From Nitrososphaera sp. (GTDB lineage: Archaea > Thermoproteota > Nitrososphaeria > Nitrososphaerales > Nitrososphaeraceae), in contig JAICEE010000002.1 in NCBI GenBank assembly GCA_025924355.1, forward strand, positions 1 to 52,576: 52,576 bases of DNA. Direction: 5' to 3'. The notes beneath the pieces were generated by a model, which was not told where the DNA came from, did not search any database, and saw nothing but the letters and a program-made list of their open reading frames with translations. The translations under genes and the position numbers were made by a program. Every line of letters begins with the position of its first letter. Positions within the stretch are counted from its first letter, which is position 1. Positions 9,192 to 17,052 of the stretch are shown in pieces.

Positions 9192-10247
9192 GTGATTGTT
9201 TTGGTAAGGGTGTTCATTAACGGGTATGGAAATATTGGGCGCCGTCTTGCAAGCGCGCTGGCAGTCGACAAAGAGATCCAGTTAGTCGGCGTTGCAAAAT
9301 ATAGCATAGACGACAAGGTGAAGGAGGCAATGGAAAACCGCTATGATGTTTACGTCCCAAAGGAAGCAATAGGAAGATTCAAAGAACAAGGCTATAATGT
9401 GACAGGCTCAATTGAAGAGGCAGTCGAGCAATGCGATTTGGTAGTAGATGCGGCAAAGGAAGGAGCAGGGTACGACAATAAGAAGAACTTCTATGAGCCT
9501 CTGAACAAACCTGCAATATTTCAGGGAGGAGAAGAAAGGAATGGCGAACGGGCTGTAGCAGATATGATCCATAACTCACGTGTTAACTATGACAAGGCTG
9601 CAGGCAAGACATATGTCATACAAGGCAGCTGTAATGTATCCGGCATGGGCAGGGTAATGCAGCCACTGATTCAAGAGTTTGGCGATAGGATCAAGCGCTT
9701 CGATATCGAACTTGTCAGAAGGTGGGCAGACCTTGAAGACACCAAGGCCGTCAAAGACTCAATTGAGTGGGACAGGAATCCTCATCATCAAGATGATGTT
9801 AAGGACTTTATCCCCAACGCTAACCTTTATGTCGATGCTTTCAAGGTACCCTCAAGGATGATGCACCTACACCAGATGTTTGTTAGGTTTAGTGACGGGG
9901 TTATGCCAACCAAAGATGAAATACTAGAATGCTTCCGAGACGAGTTTGGAGTCGCAATTATCAGCTCAGCCAAGGGCACAGGAGATGTTAGAAGAAAGGC
10001 TCTGGAGCTTGGATTTCCTCATGGTGACACTAACATGGTGCATATTCACCAAGATATCTTGAGAGTTCAAGGTGATACGGTCAAAATAGCTTACTCTGAT
10101 GACCAGACAGGCATGGTGATACCGGAGAACCATCTACTCATTCAGTCGATGGTATTTAGGCGATCTAGAGAAGAGGCACTTAAGAGAGCTGACAATCTAT
10201 TTCAGATGAGCAAGAGGCGGACGATATTAGAACAGGAATTTAAATGA
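9192..10247 (+). CDS. gap: type II (archaeal) glyceraldehyde-3-phosphate dehydrogenase
   Basis: The phosphorylating archaeal GAPDH, probably serving gluconeogenesis (351 residues). It has an N-terminal Rossmann motif VFINGYGNIGRR, DAAKEGAGYDNK, and the catalytic Cys147 in GSCNVSGMGR. Most archaeal relatives have SCNTTGL here, so this is a mild variant. HGDTNMVHIHQD and the C-terminal helices are family-like. The GTG at 9192 is used; a TTG at 9201 would give MVRVFINGYG and is equally plausible. The strong TATATATAATA at about 9144 suggests a leader of roughly 20 nt. Confidence 0.95.
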   Translation: MIVLVRVFINGYGNIGRRLASALAVDKEIQLVGVAKYSIDDKVKEAMENRYDVYVPKEAIGRFKEQGYNVTGSIEEAVEQCDLVVDAAKEGAGYDNKKNFYEPLNKPAIFQGGEERNGERAVADMIHNSRVNYDKAAGKTYVIQGSCNVSGMGRVMQPLIQEFGDRIKRFDIELVRRWADLEDTKAVKDSIEWDRNPHHQDDVKDFIPNANLYVDAFKVPSRMMHLHQMFVRFSDGVMPTKDEILECFRDEFGVAIISSAKGTGDVRRKALELGFPHGDTNMVHIHQDILRVQGDTVKIAYSDDQTGMVIPENHLLIQSMVFRRSREEALKRADNLFQMSKRRTILEQEFK

Positions 10248-10738
10248 ATATATATATCCAAGCTTTGAATTATTTTCTCCTTTTTCATCAATCAGAGAGA
10301 GAGAGAGAGCAGAGTCATAAAGGACAACTGATTAATATTGCTCTAGAATCCTATTTTTATTCCAAAATCTAGTTTCTGGATTCTAGAAGGATTTCTGGCT
10401 CTTAGATGTAAAAATATACAGCCTGCACATCAAAGCCTCACTATGCTATCAGCTGGCATGAAATTACCTTTGATATGAGTAACTTCGCTTTCAAAAAATT
10501 TCATCGAATATTGACTAGCATGAATTTCCATACTTTAGTTCCCCATAAGGGAAGCAATATGTTTTATGTATGGTTTGCTTTGGTGGTGATATTATCTTTT
10601 TGTCAGGATGCTATTGACCGGTAGAGGTGATAGTATTAAAGCGTGAAGCTGTTCTGTCCAAACCATTCCAAAAAACGCAGACACACAGGCAGAACGATTC
10701 AAATAGTGTTTCGATCTATAGCAGGTTGGTTAGCTTAA
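10248..10738. other. gene-poor interval between gap and a tiny Cys-rich gene
   Basis: No convincing longer gene. It holds a GA dinucleotide run (about 10293-10310), T-rich stretches after gap that could end transcription, a 10-bp inverted repeat (10342-10387, listed separately), and one weak 49-codon plus-strand frame at 10475-10624 with a hydrophobic C-terminal third. I do not call that frame a gene. Confidence 0.4.
10342..10387. repeat. 10-bp inverted repeat with 26-nt loop
   Basis: TCTAGAATCC at 10342-10351 is the exact reverse complement of GGATTCTAGA at 10378-10387. A/T-rich sequence lies between. It could be the stem of a small RNA or a protein-binding site; nothing adjacent decides. 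Confidence 0.5.
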
Positions 10739-10864
10739 GTGCAATCAAGTAAGGAATGCGCTCTCTGTGCAACTACACTTCCCATCGACAGTGAGATTAG
10801 TATTTGCAACGAATGCATCAAATGTGCTGACTGCTGTGTTGGCCTTGAAAAGTTGAAGGAATAA
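10739..10864 (+). CDS. tiny Cys-rich zinc-ribbon-like protein (41 aa)
   Basis: A 41-residue frame opening with GTG immediately after a stop codon. It has CALC near the N-terminus, then C-x2-C, C-x2-C-C further on (CNECIKCADCC), a pattern typical of small zinc-binding proteins. It is too short for usual gene calling. The next gene on the opposite strand ends 4 bp beyond it. A TCTATA element at about 10715-10720 is a weak promoter candidate. The metal-binding role is inferred from the cysteine spacing. Confidence 0.5.
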   Translation: MQSSKECALCATTLPIDSEISICNECIKCADCCVGLEKLKE

Positions 10865-10868
10865 AAGA

Positions 10869-11423
10869 CTACTCGACCATTTTCAGTGTGTCAGTTGTTG
10901 TCACAATTCCAATTACATTACCGTTTTCGCTCACCAGGATAGACTTAGCAAATCTTACAAGTGGAATAAGAGCCTTGGCCGGGGTCGACACATCGACTAT
11001 GGGAGGCGGAGGTTCCATCGCTTGGAAGACATGCATATTCCTCAGATCCTTTTCATTCTTTTCTAGCATCACCTTGGCAAGCCCGTCTTCTGTAAGTATG
11101 CCTACAACCCGTGAAGAGTCAAATACTGGGATCTGGCTTATTGAGTTGACACGCATAACATCTATCGCCTTGTGAAGCTTTTCGTCCTTTTGCACTGAAA
11201 TTGGCGAACGGCTGCAAATATCCCCCGCCTTCATCGAACTGCGGCCTTCAAGTGAGCTTAGGACTTCAAAGATCTTGCGAGCGGTTTCATAGCTGGGCTT
11301 GCATCTTCCGGATTCAATTTGATTTATCATAGACGTGCTGATCCCTGTTAAAGCGGCTAGCTTTCTCTGAGTTATTCCGAGTCTAACTCTAGCCTGCTTG
11401 ATGTATTCGAGTCTTGGTAGCAT
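10869..11423 (-). CDS. HTH (Cro/CI-type) regulator with two CBS domains
   Basis: A predicted DNA-binding regulator of 184 residues. Residues about 7-60 form an XRE-type helix-turn-helix (ARVRLGITQRKLAALTGIS then SMINQIESGRCKPSYETA). Two CBS motifs follow (about 65-120 and 125-184), each ending in a TxxD/TEDGL pattern, and would sense an adenine nucleotide or similar ligand. This HTH-CBS architecture is common in archaea, but the regulon is unknown. It is divergent from the release factor gene, so it may control itself or that gene. Confidence 0.88.
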   Translation of the reverse strand: MLPRLEYIKQARVRLGITQRKLAALTGISTSMINQIESGRCKPSYETARKIFEVLSSLEGRSSMKAGDICSRSPISVQKDEKLHKAIDVMRVNSISQIPVFDSSRVVGILTEDGLAKVMLEKNEKDLRNMHVFQAMEPPPPIVDVSTPAKALIPLVRFAKSILVSENGNVIGIVTTTDTLKMVE

Positions 11424-11525
11424 CTTTTCCGATCTCTACTTTTTCCAGCCATCGCACTTAAAAGCTACCTGCGAAGTTGAAGCCTTATATTATGTGCGGA
11501 CGACTTTTTCTTGTTACAACACTCA

Positions 11526-12797
11526 ATGGCGAATGATGGTAACAGCAAGTGGGATTCAGTAAAACGATACAAGCTGACTAAGATGATAAACGAACTGTCA
11601 AGTATATCTGGACACGGAACTGAACTTGTCACCGTTTACATTCCACCTCGTCGGCCAGTATTTGAGGTTATTTCCCAACTTCGCAATGAAGCCGGCACGG
11701 CTTCAAACATCAAGTCAGACCTTACCAGAACCCATGTGCAAGACGCACTTAGCAGAACGATTGAACAACTAAAATTGTTCAAGGAAACACCTGAAAATGG
11801 CCTTGTTATCTTTTGTGGAGCAATTCCAAATGAGAAAGGAATTGGCAAAGAAAAAATCGAGATATATCCTGTGCTACCTCCAAAGCCGGTCCAAATCAGC
11901 CTTTATCGATGCGACGATCACTTTTGGACCGATCACCTAAAGGAAATGATGAAAGACGACAAGGTCATTGGGATACTATCAATAGACACCCAGGAGACGG
12001 GTATTGGCATACTCACAGGCGATCACTGGGAAGTTATTGACTCGCTTAGTTCAGGCGTAGCTGGCAAGCACCGTCAAGGTGGCCAGTCTGCAAGGAGGTT
12101 TGAAAGGTTGAGAGAAAATGAGTTAAATGAATATTACCATAGAGTGGCACAGCATGTCAAGCAGGTTTTTCTAGATCAATATGATGTAAAGGGCACAATC
12201 GTGGGAGGCCCAGGGCCGACGAAGGAGAATTTTCTAAAAGAAGAGTATCTTGACTACCGCCTGCAAAAGAGCGTTATTGCAACTCTTGACACGTCCTATT
12301 CTGGTGGAGAAGGCGTTCGCGAGCTAATAGAAAAGGCGCAAAAAGAGGGAATCTTGCAGGAATTCCGGGTAATGGAAGAAAAACAACTGATCAAAAAATT
12401 CATGACCGAAGTGCATTCCGGGCGAGGCCTTGGGATATATGGTATTCACGATGTAGTCAAGGCCCTGGAAAGTGGTATTGCAGACTTAGTGTTAGTAACT
12501 GATGATATCATGTACTTCAAGCTGGAGATCAAGTGTAAGGCCTGCAAGAATATACAGACAATAATAGTAGATAGGTCGCAAATCATGGCGACCAAGCAGG
12601 AATGGCTTTCAAAGCAATGCCCATCATGCTCTGGTAGTGACCTTGAAGTTGTTGACAAAGACATAGTGGACTATCTTAACGAGCTTGCCTTAAAGACAGG
12701 GTGCAGGCTTGAAGTGATTTCAGGGAGGACGGAGGAGGGAGCGCAGCTTGCCAGTCTTGGCAAGATAGGCGCGATTTTGCGCTACAAGCCTACGTAG
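11526..12797 (+). CDS. prf1: peptide chain release factor aRF1
   Basis: Archaeal/eukaryotic class-1 release factor, which reads all stop codons and triggers peptide release (423 residues from the ATG at 11526). NIKS (61-64) in the decoding domain and GGQ (185-187) in the hydrolysis domain are both intact. The C-terminal domain has Cys pairs CKACK and CPSC that can bind Zn. The frame is open to a TTG at 11511. A TTATATTA box at about 11485-11492 allows either start with a short or no leader; the ATG gives the better N-terminus. Confidence 0.96.
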   Translation: MANDGNSKWDSVKRYKLTKMINELSSISGHGTELVTVYIPPRRPVFEVISQLRNEAGTASNIKSDLTRTHVQDALSRTIEQLKLFKETPENGLVIFCGAIPNEKGIGKEKIEIYPVLPPKPVQISLYRCDDHFWTDHLKEMMKDDKVIGILSIDTQETGIGILTGDHWEVIDSLSSGVAGKHRQGGQSARRFERLRENELNEYYHRVAQHVKQVFLDQYDVKGTIVGGPGPTKENFLKEEYLDYRLQKSVIATLDTSYSGGEGVRELIEKAQKEGILQEFRVMEEKQLIKKFMTEVHSGRGLGIYGIHDVVKALESGIADLVLVTDDIMYFKLEIKCKACKNIQTIIVDRSQIMATKQEWLSKQCPSCSGSDLEVVDKDIVDYLNELALKTGCRLEVISGRTEEGAQLASLGKIGAILRYKPT

Positions 12798-12918
12798 CCT
12801 CGCAGGAACATTCGGAAACGTCCTTGAAACAACCGGTGCATACGACAAACGTGTTGCAACCAAGAGCTGTGCAAGCCTCAAATGATCTTGAGTCCCTGCC
12901 GCAGCTGCACTTTTTCAT
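12790..12918 (-). CDS. tiny Cys-rich protein (42 aa)
   Basis: A 42-residue protein starting MKKCSCG and ending SECSCEAT. It has eight cysteines (CSC, C, C, C-x2-C, CSC), suggesting zinc binding. The frame stays open to 13134, but the upstream part looks non-coding, and a CTTTAAGC element about 21 nt upstream of the ATG at 12918 supports this start. It is convergent with prf1 and overlaps its 3' end by 8 bp. Confidence 0.55.
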   Translation of the reverse strand: MKKCSCGRDSRSFEACTALGCNTFVVCTGCFKDVSECSCEAT

Positions 12919-13442
12919 GCACCTTTCTAAGCTTAAAGAAGGATATCTAGATTGCGAAGGCACAAAGAAAAGATATAATCGTCTGTTATTTCTTTGAATT
13001 CTATTAACTATGATCATCATGCAAGCCAAGGGATGATCGAGAAAACGTCTCTCTTTGCGATATCGAGATAGCCATTGAGAGTCGCTTGCAAGCAGGGCTA
13101 TTTCTATGATGCTATTTTCGCACACAATTAGCAAGAGACAGAATTTAAGTCTCTAACGGGATGAACAATAAATCCCTAGAATACCCGGACACCAGGGATC
13201 AGCACATTGTCAGTGATCAAAAGAAAAACAAATCTGTATTGTCCATCAATTAAATTGTATTATCTAATATTCACTTTATAACCTTGCATAATTTTGCCGT
13301 CTTGAAGTCTTCAAGCAGTCATTAATTAACCGAGCATGCAAGCATAGATATGCAATTTTATGATAATACAAGAAATTGGTATAACAATTAACGTACCTTG
13401 ACAAGTATTAAATAAAGGTGTGAAAGTATCAGCTCTGGAAAA
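12919..13442. other. intergenic region upstream of the GHKL ATPase gene
   Basis: A/T-rich, no convincing gene. A 30-codon plus-strand frame at 13161-13253 is too weak to call. A GTATTAAATAAAGG element at about 13405-13418 is a good TATA candidate for the gene starting at 13443, giving a leader of only a few bases. Confidence 0.4.
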
Positions 13443-15074
13443 ATGCCTGCTCAAATGAAGGTTCATCCCTCATTTTTCAAGGAATTCGCCACTAAAACCT
13501 GGGTCTCCCCCACAGAGATTCTAAAGGAGCTTGTAGAGAATGCCTTTGATGAGGACGCAACAAAAGTTCTTGTCACTGTCCTGAGCAATGGTTCTATTGT
13601 TATTGAAGATGACGCAGGAATGGATCAGAGCGGAATGGAGAAATTTCTGCTTTTGGGTTCTCCTCATAAAAGAACCGAATCAGTTTCACCTAAGCTTAAA
13701 AGAATTAGAACAGGCAGATATGGTACAGGCAGACTATCCTTCCTCACATCCTTTGAGAGTATGAGAATAAGAACAAGACGTGAAAGTTTCACGAAAGCGC
13801 TTGCCATCAATGCAGGTGTGCTTGAAAGGCTCTATAGGGGCAATGCGAGGCTCGATGACCTAAAAGAGCCTCACCTTAAGCGAGACGGAACAGAACTTGT
13901 CATGAGTGGGGCAAAGACCCAACTGGACATATTCAAAATAATGAAAGATATCCGAAAATTAGCAGTACTAAGGCAGCCGCTATTTGAAGTATACATTAAA
14001 ACTGCCGAGAAATTCAAAGAGTGGAATTTTGATGGTTCTCAGATTATTAAGGCCCCTGAAATTCAAGGGCACAGGATACCACTCAACCTAGACGGCGGCA
14101 AATTAACTGGCGAAATCGTTATTGCTAGGAGACCACTATCTGACGACGAGCGCGGAATAGCTGTCATGGTTGGAAATCATATCGTGATGCGCAGCAATTT
14201 TGGCTTTGACACAAAGCTGAACCGTGTGACAGGCTTTGTCAGATGCGACAGCCTGACGACTAGGTTCGCTGACAAGTCTGCAATCATTGAGGATAGCGAA
14301 TATGCCAAATTCAATCAGCTCATGAAAACCTTTGTCATTGATAGAGTCATTCCTGGTTTGACTGAATACGAAGACGTACTGATAACTCGGGAAGAATCTA
14401 GGATTTATCGCGAAATTGACAAGATACTTGGACAGGCCATGATCGAAAATCTAGAACTTGAAGAGGAGGTACAAGGATACGAGATGGTGCAAATAAGAGA
14501 ACGAGTGAGGCCTACTCTCGCTCAGGAAGATGAAAAGCATCGACATAAGGTGCATTCTGATGACAACCAGCAAATCGCAGAGTCTGAGGAGACCCACCTG
14601 ACCTCTCTTGAGAGTTCCGCACTTTCCGAGGCAGATCGTACACGACCACATGCTGTCACAGAACCGTATGCTTCAAGCAGCCTAACTAACATGCCTGAAG
14701 GGATAGCCGGAGAGGTGGTGAATGAAACACAGACCGACGGCTCTGTAATTAAGACAATGAATGTACGTAAGCCAATACTAAAGAAGACATTTGCACTCAA
14801 GAGGATAGGCTACAAGGTAATCCCATATGAAGATGAAAGTGATTCGCGATACAGCTTTATTACTGAGAATATTGTGTTTGTAAATAAAGCCAATCCAACT
14901 TACAGGGCTGAGGCCACAAGAGGAGATGAATTCCTTATGAGGCACGTCATAAGCATTGTTGCTGAGGCAGTGGCGCAGGCAAAACACCCAGAAGGTAAGG
15001 ATGCCCTTGAGTTACAGAATAGGCTTGTTGCTGACGCCATCAGGATACACGACACCAACGTAACAAAGCGTTAG
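13443..15074 (+). CDS. GHKL-type ATPase, MORC/Hsp90-like
   Basis: A 543-residue protein with an N-terminal GHKL (Bergerat) ATPase fold. The N box is EILKELVENAFDED with catalytic Glu E29 and Mg ligand N33. The G1 box is EDDAGMD (D57, G59). The lid motif GRYGTGRLSF (91-100) resembles the GRYGNG motif of MORC proteins more than MutL or gyrase. A transducer-like region follows to about 340, then a charged coiled segment, a low-complexity Ser/Thr/Glu linker (about 360-440), and a compact C-terminal domain (about 450-543) I do not recognise. No kinase or nuclease motif is visible. Probably an ATP-driven dimerising clamp or chaperone-like protein; its substrate is unknown. Confidence 0.8.
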   Translation: MPAQMKVHPSFFKEFATKTWVSPTEILKELVENAFDEDATKVLVTVLSNGSIVIEDDAGMDQSGMEKFLLLGSPHKRTESVSPKLKRIRTGRYGTGRLSFLTSFESMRIRTRRESFTKALAINAGVLERLYRGNARLDDLKEPHLKRDGTELVMSGAKTQLDIFKIMKDIRKLAVLRQPLFEVYIKTAEKFKEWNFDGSQIIKAPEIQGHRIPLNLDGGKLTGEIVIARRPLSDDERGIAVMVGNHIVMRSNFGFDTKLNRVTGFVRCDSLTTRFADKSAIIEDSEYAKFNQLMKTFVIDRVIPGLTEYEDVLITREESRIYREIDKILGQAMIENLELEEEVQGYEMVQIRERVRPTLAQEDEKHRHKVHSDDNQQIAESEETHLTSLESSALSEADRTRPHAVTEPYASSSLTNMPEGIAGEVVNETQTDGSVIKTMNVRKPILKKTFALKRIGYKVIPYEDESDSRYSFITENIVFVNKANPTYRAEATRGDEFLMRHVISIVAEAVAQAKHPEGKDALELQNRLVADAIRIHDTNVTKR

Positions 15075-15148
15075 CGACAGTAAAAGCATAATCTGCTATG
15101 GTAATTTTTTTGTCTTTTCAATAGAAACGACTAAATCTAACTTGGACA

Positions 15149-15162
15149 GCGATGTACATCGC
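15149..15162. promoter_or_regulatory. 14-bp palindrome at the psmB start
   Basis: GCGATGTACATCGC is a perfect palindrome ending two bases before the psmB ATG. A CTAAATCTAA element at about 15130-15140 is the likely TATA box, so the palindrome would span the transcription start. A repressor site is possible (inference). Confidence 0.45.
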
Positions 15163-15164
15163 AT

Positions 15165-15767
15165 ATGGCGTTTGCAGAATTCATGCCAGGGGCGACAGTA
15201 GTAGGCATATCCTACAATGATGGCGTTATATTAGCAGCGGACAAAAGAGTTTCATTCGGGAACTTTGTAGTGAATAAGAATATCAAAAAGACATTTTCAG
15301 TAACGGACCATGTTGGAGCCGCATGTGCTGGCATGGTCGCCGACATGCAGGTGCTTGTAAGGCAGGTCGAGGCATTGGCCAAGATCCGGAAGCTGGAGAC
15401 GAGACGTGATGTTCCTCCAAACTCAATCGCAAAGTTAATGTCCGTAATTATGTTCGAGAGAAGATACTTTCCACTGCTAACTCAGGTCATTGTGGGCGGT
15501 ATCAGCGAAAAACCTGAAATCTATACTCTTGACCCACTTGGTTCAGTACTGCCTGATGACTATGCTGCAGTAGGTACAGGAGCAGAAGGGGCACTTGGTA
15601 TTATGGATGCAGAATTTAAGCCAAATATGTCTGAAGAGGCAGTTACAGAATTGGCTTCCAGGGCTATCAGGTCTGCGACCCAACGCGATGCTGCAAGTGG
15701 AGACGGGATCGATATATTGTATGTAACGAGAACTGGCCATAGGGAAGAAACAAGAAGACCTTCCTAA
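15165..15767 (+). CDS. psmB: proteasome beta-type subunit with Ala at the Thr1 position
   Basis: A 20S proteasome beta subunit (200 residues), forming the inner rings of the chamber. Family features are present: GISYNDGVILAADKRVS with D17 and R19, K33 and the C-terminal GDGIDILYVTR. Active beta subunits are cut before Thr in a GTTTVGI motif. Here the segment reads M-P-G-A-T-V-V-G-I, so the residue aligned with Thr1 is Ala10, encoded GCG. This subunit is probably not proteolytic, and an active paralogue is expected elsewhere in the genome. The propeptide is very short. The alpha subunit is encoded separately at 26277. Confidence 0.92.
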   Translation: MAFAEFMPGATVVGISYNDGVILAADKRVSFGNFVVNKNIKKTFSVTDHVGAACAGMVADMQVLVRQVEALAKIRKLETRRDVPPNSIAKLMSVIMFERRYFPLLTQVIVGGISEKPEIYTLDPLGSVLPDDYAAVGTGAEGALGIMDAEFKPNMSEEAVTELASRAIRSATQRDAASGDGIDILYVTRTGHREETRRPS

Positions 15768-15771
15768 TCTC

Positions 15772-16245
15772 TTATATTTTCTTATAGGCTTCCCAGATTT
15801 TGTCACTAATGTAATGAATTGTGTCTATAACGTAGCCTTTGGTCATTCCTCTTGCTACTTCGCTGTCTTCAAGAGCAAGCCCTACAGCAAGCGCCCTTCC
15901 ATGTGCCTGATCCTTTACTACTACAATATCTCCTTTTTTGAAGGAGTCAAAATTTATTATGCCGGGTCGCATCACCTTGGCGCCGTTGCAAACAAATTTC
16001 ACTGCACCTCTGTCTATTGTCACTGAAGGAAAGCGTTGCAAGTCTTCCTGCTTGCCAAGGAACGGCACTACTAAACCCCGAACTTGGGCAGCAACCATAT
16101 TGTCGGCAGCCAACAGACACTTGTCTCGCTCAATTTCATATACTTTGATATTTTTCACTTTTGGAAGAATATCCTGTGGCCATGAAGATAAGAGGCTATC
16201 GAAAAGCTTTGCAGTTTCACTCTTTGATAATACGAAAATCTTCAG
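15772..16245 (-). CDS. PUA-domain RNA-binding protein (MCTS1/Tma20-like), possible CTG start
   Basis: The C-terminal PUA domain (VTIDRGAVKFVCNGAKVMRPGI through KGDIVVV) is clear. A GTG at 16158 gives only MKNIKVYEIERDK and the PUA part. The frame continues upstream without a stop and encodes KIFVLSKSETAKLFDSLLSS followed by WPQDILPKVKN, which looks like the pre-PUA domain of archaeal and eukaryotic MCTS1-like translation proteins. No ATG, GTG or TTG exists in that extension; CTG occurs at 16245 and 16254. A TTAATTAT element at about 16271-16280 is 22-30 nt from them. I list the gene from the CTG at 16245 (157 residues). The conservative start is 16158. Confidence 0.75.
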   Translation of the reverse strand: MKIFVLSKSETAKLFDSLLSSWPQDILPKVKNIKVYEIERDKCLLAADNMVAAQVRGLVVPFLGKQEDLQRFPSVTIDRGAVKFVCNGAKVMRPGIINFDSFKKGDIVVVKDQAHGRALAVGLALEDSEVARGMTKGYVIDTIHYISDKIWEAYKKI

Positions 16246-16571
16246 GGCGATCAGAATATCGGTGCGCGAACGATAATTAATTTGTTACATTAAGGATCCC
16301 TTAATGTTTCTGCATATGCCTCAGATGCTCCCGCTTGCTTACCCACGTAGTCTTCCCGAGATTATGCCTTGCAAGGAGATCGTATCCGGCATGTACAGTG
16401 TAGCTAACTTAAATTCCCAGATTTCGTGACTCTGAAAATCGTTATTTAGAAGGGTTTTTTATTAGCAAGAGAATGGTCAAGGAGACTTATCTTCACGACC
16501 GCACATCGGACGGTCATGTATGAAGAGCAGAGCAACACGGGTTGGAGGATCAGTATGTCCTGTTAAAATGC
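16246..16571. other. intergenic region beyond the PUA gene
   Basis: No convincing protein gene on either strand. It includes the PUA promoter, the inverted repeat at 16287-16307, a short GACCG/CGGTC hairpin near 16497-16515, and a T-run at about 16455-16460. A structured RNA cannot be excluded. Confidence 0.3.
16287..16307. promoter_or_regulatory. inverted repeat upstream of the PUA gene
   Basis: ACATTAAGG and CCTTAATGT form perfect 9-bp arms around ATC. It lies just upstream of the proposed TATA element for the minus-strand PUA gene, where an archaeal regulator could bind. It could equally be a hairpin. Confidence 0.45.
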
Positions 16572-16730
16572 CTAAGGATTAGTATGTGTTATTTCTTGCC
16601 AGCAGTCTAAGCAGTACTCACCGTTTATTTGGAATATTTCTGCAGGCTTTACTTGACACCCTATGCATAGGTATGACTCGGCATCTGAAATTCCTTTTAT
16701 CTTATCGACTGATTTGCTTAAAATTTTCAT
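16572..16730 (-). CDS. small zinc-finger-like protein (52 aa)
   Basis: A 52-residue frame beginning MKILSKSVDKIKG, with two Cys pairs, CIGC and CLDC, 17 residues apart. This is a typical single zinc-ribbon layout. The ATG at 16730 is preceded by a GTATAAATAT box at about 16765-16776, giving a leader of roughly 14 nt. Too short for standard gene calling, but composition and cysteine spacing look coding. Function unknown. Confidence 0.6.
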   Translation of the reverse strand: MKILSKSVDKIKGISDAESYLCIGCQVKPAEIFQINGEYCLDCWQEITHTNP

Positions 16731-16892
16731 AGTAAACCTATAGAAATTCTATCATGAGTTGCAATATTTATACGTTATTTTGATATGCTAATCCCGAAGA
16801 CATTTTTTCTTCGAGGTTCCGGGGCTAATAGCTGATCAGAGCGGAGATAGTCAAAGAAGATTGAGCCCTTGGTAGTCTCACTAGGTTATAGA

Positions 16893-17018
16893 TTAAAATA
16901 CTGTTAACAAGGTGAGCGATGATGGAAATACGTTTTCTTTGAACCACCCATTAGTTGTCCAGACAAAATCTGTTGGAAGAACAAGTACTTTAGGTCTTAT
17001 TAGGTGCCTGTCTAACAT
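16893..17018 (-). CDS. possible small ORF or remnant (41 aa)
   Basis: A 41-codon frame with protein-like composition (RPKVLVLPTDFVWTTNG), preceded in frame by a stop five codons before the ATG. It follows the small gene downstream of hom on the same strand. It matches no family I know and might be a remnant. The 16731-17052 interval otherwise holds only a CGAAGA/TCTTCG hairpin near 16795-16813 and no other supportable feature. Confidence 0.25.
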   Translation of the reverse strand: MLDRHLIRPKVLVLPTDFVWTTNGWFKENVFPSSLTLLTVF

Positions 17019-17052
17019 TCGGTCCTTGGGCTATCCTTCAATGCTCTTTGTA

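Noticed and set aside
10475-10624. 49-codon plus-strand frame with a hydrophobic end
   Set aside because: Composition is weak and no promoter or ribosome-binding signal is evident; kept only as a note in the intergenic entry.
12919-13134. N-terminal extension of the 42-residue Cys-rich gene
   Set aside because: The upstream frame has hydrophobic-basic patches unlike the conserved-looking C-terminal part, and a promoter element lies just before the ATG at 12918.
15938-16276. Plus-strand frame across the PUA gene
   Set aside because: It is the complement of the conserved PUA domain and its N-terminal extension, so it is a shadow.
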